64,000 bases of DNA from Flavobacteriales bacterium (GTDB taxonomy: Bacteria > Bacteroidota > Bacteroidia > Flavobacteriales_F > PHOS-HE28), in the NCBI GenBank assembly GCA_019638085.1, contig JAHBUL010000007.1, forward strand, positions 1-64,000, in the 5' to 3' direction. Numbering within the stretch: position 1 is the stretch's first letter; each line of letters starts with the position of its first letter. Below the pieces are notes generated by a model, which was not told where the DNA came from, made no database searches, and saw only the letters and a program-made list of their open reading frames with translations. The translations under genes were made by a program, and so were the position numbers. Of the stretch, positions 62,862-64,000 are shown in pieces.

Positions 62862-63227
62862 TGTTCTACTTAGAGCTACTCGGGATATTCGTATTGACCG
62901 GGCGCATCATCCCGGTCTTAAAAACCGCTTGTTCCAATGCCCTTTCACCGCGCGGCTGTGGTGGGGCATGCCAGGGGTGGGTCCGGTGGCTACGGTGGCG
63001 TGGCTTACTATAAGGTTCTTCGAGGTACCCTGTGCTTGGGCCTGCGCCGTACCTTTGTCAACTCTGTTTCATGTTCATGCGAGTGTTCGTGGGACTTGGA
63101 CTTCGAGGGCCTCAGCCCTCGTTCGGCCCTCGGTGTTAGAAGCACCGGGGGCTTTTTTGTTGGTGTGGCTTGTATGTGATAACTGCATGGGTTCGGTCGT
63201 TGAAAATATGGATTCCATGGAATGCAT
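62862..63227. other. Array spacer C (366 bases)
   Basis: Between fibre copy 4 and T9SS copy 3. It holds candidate small RNA C and part of the duplicated fibre tail. No coding region. Its start is a degenerate version of spacer A. Confidence 0.6.
63050..63160 (+). ncRNA. Candidate small RNA C
   Basis: TACCTTTG at 63050-63057, then the same leader as copy A (ctgtttcatgttcatgc, gtgttcgtgggacttg). An additional hairpin cgagggc/gccctcg is inserted at 63104-63121. The terminator hairpin gccctcggtg/caccgggggc (63126-63152) and T-run are conserved. Confidence 0.4.
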
Positions 63228-63352
63228 TCACAGAAGTTGAAAACTTGACGGCGCTGTGCTCCATTGGATCACGAAATCCGTGTTGTCATTGCCCTTGTAC
63301 TTCTGCCCAATGTAGGCCTGGTCGCTGTTACCGGTGAAGGTGATGCCATTGC
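63165..63352. repeat. Duplicated segment: fibre tail plus spacer (copy 4)
   Basis: Partner of 59117-59305. It covers the last about 40 codons of fibre copy 4 (encoding ...DFVIQWSTAPSSFQLL) and the adjoining spacer. Confidence 0.75.
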
Positions 63353-63752
63353 GCATCCAATTCCGGAAACCGATATTCTGCGCATAGACGATCGGGGCCA
63401 CTCCGCCCACATCATCCACCAAGTGCAAGCGCGTGAAGGGGCCTTTTTGGGTGTTCCAGAAATCCGGCTGACCGCTCAACAGCATGTATCCGTTCCGCGC
63501 ATCGGTGGGCGCGACCCCGATCGGGTAGCTGGTACTCTCATTGATATGCGCCCGCAGCCGATCCGCCGTACTGAAATCGATCGGCTGGTTCGCTACCGTT
63601 TTTAGGTTCAGCGGGAACGTGCTGGATCCATTACAACCCAGGTAGTCCGCAGGTGAGCTTATCAAGTTGCCACCTTGGTCCCACGGTTGGGCTGTGGCTT
63701 GGTTCAATGCAAGCATCAAGCAGCCTGCAAGTATTAAGTGCGGAGTTCTCAT
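63228..63752 (-). CDS. Truncated fibre N-terminal domain protein, array copy 4
   Basis: 174 aa from the ATG at 63752 (MRTPHLILAGCLMLALNQ), the start matching the M(K/R)T of the other copies; the frame to 63782 adds ten residues. The first half has diverged (WDQGGNLISSPADYLGCN) but shares NQPIDFSTADRLRAHINES with the full-length protein. It then has GPFTRLHLVDDVGG and ends in STAPSSFQLL, as copy 2 does. S74 and T9SS domains are absent. Confidence 0.75.
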   Translation of the reverse strand: MRTPHLILAGCLMLALNQATAQPWDQGGNLISSPADYLGCNGSSTFPLNLKTVANQPIDFSTADRLRAHINESTSYPIGVAPTDARNGYMLLSGQPDFWNTQKGPFTRLHLVDDVGGVAPIVYAQNIGFRNWMRNGITFTGNSDQAYIGQKYKGNDNTDFVIQWSTAPSSFQLL

Positions 63753-63792
63753 TGTCTTTGGTTTTTGATTGTTCATGTTCAACTTCCGATGT

Positions 63793-64000
63793 TCAATGCA
63801 TCACCGCGAACTTCCTTGTTTGCTTCCAGTCCTTTCCTTCGATCAACAGGTTGTAGGTTCCATTCGGCCAACCCATTGTTGCCAAGTTGAGCCTGCTTTT
63901 ACCGACCACATTTTGATCAACAAGCAATTGCCCCAAAGCATTCACTACGAGCAACCTGCGTACCTGCATTGCCCCCCAACCTATGCGCAACCCTTGGTCC
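63793..64000 (-). CDS. T9SS-exported protein, array copy 4 (C-terminus only; runs off the window)
   Basis: Partial. The frame is open to the right edge and the visible 69 residues are a type A sorting domain: GLRIGWGAMQVRRLLVVNAL, GQLLVDQNVVGKSRLNLATM, then TYNLLIEGKDWKQTRKFAVM. Position and strand make it the upstream partner of fibre copy 4, continuing the two-gene module. Confidence 0.75.
   Translation of the reverse strand, partial: DQGLRIGWGAMQVRRLLVVNALGQLLVDQNVVGKSRLNLATMGWPNGTYNLLIEGKDWKQTRKFAVMH

Noticed and set aside
58920..63227. Integron attC sites or cassette array for the spacer elements
   Set aside because: No GTTRRRY/RYYYAAC core pairs or integrase gene; the hairpin with a T-run is an ordinary terminator.

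Overview
The window is a 64 kb piece of a Bacteroidota chromosome, most likely a GC-rich lineage of the Flavobacteriales. The evidence is seen in the sequence: several secreted proteins end in a type IX secretion (T9SS type A) sorting domain with the YPNP-like motif; DUF4270, a short GT5 glycogen/starch synthase, glmS and a pan/radA cluster sit together as in Flavobacteriia; and many genes carry the Bacteroidota -7 promoter motif TAnnTTTG instead of a sigma70 -10 box. Species cannot be named from the sequence alone.

Layout. 157-3910: aerobic class I ribonucleotide reductase (nrdB, nrdA). 4248-8523: a T9SS-exported LRR protein, a DUF3109 protein and a PIN-type toxin-antitoxin (TA) pair with a second, orphan antitoxin. 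8870-11008: glycyl-tRNA synthetase and a decayed second PIN TA locus. 11189-16934: a T9SS protein, tRNA-Leu(CAA), a deoxycytidylate-deaminase-like protein, an S41 C-terminal protease, a small lipoprotein, superoxide dismutase and a TM2 protein. 16921-20950 (minus): glycogen/starch synthase, DUF4270 lipoprotein, glmS. 21046-25159 (plus): panC, panD, a flippase-like membrane protein, heptose adenylyltransferase, radA. 26050-29813: a LytTR response regulator and its Reg_prop sensor kinase. 32385-35943: ECF sigma factor, anti-sigma-like protein and a convergent CHAT protease-like protein. 36109-44291: short GH2 mannosidase, dxs, thiL, M13 peptidase. 44468-55555: AsmA-like protein, a third PIN TA pair, asnS, porin, Hsp20 and several uncharacterised secreted or lipoproteins.

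55674-64000 is the least ordinary region. On the minus strand it holds a tandem array of at least four two-gene modules. Each pairs a T9SS-exported 'NLVPN(G/P)SFE' protein with a fibre-like protein. Only the leftmost fibre gene is full length (S74 chaperone domain plus T9SS tail). The other three encode only the signal peptide and N-terminal domain, and they share patches of near-identical DNA with the full copy or with each other, which looks like gene conversion. The three spacers between modules carry a conserved plus-strand element: a TACCTTTG box followed by about 50-100 bases and an intrinsic terminator. It is a candidate three-copy small RNA family. I regard this array as the best candidate for an undescribed system, possibly surface-fibre variation by recombination.

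Other signals that recur are small PIN TA loci in different states of decay and several kinds of intergenic oligomer repeats: an inverted array of a 7-base unit, an octamer tandem array, 'gatgatc' clusters and an 'acacagagg' element. All functions are inferred from motifs read by eye; no database search was run.
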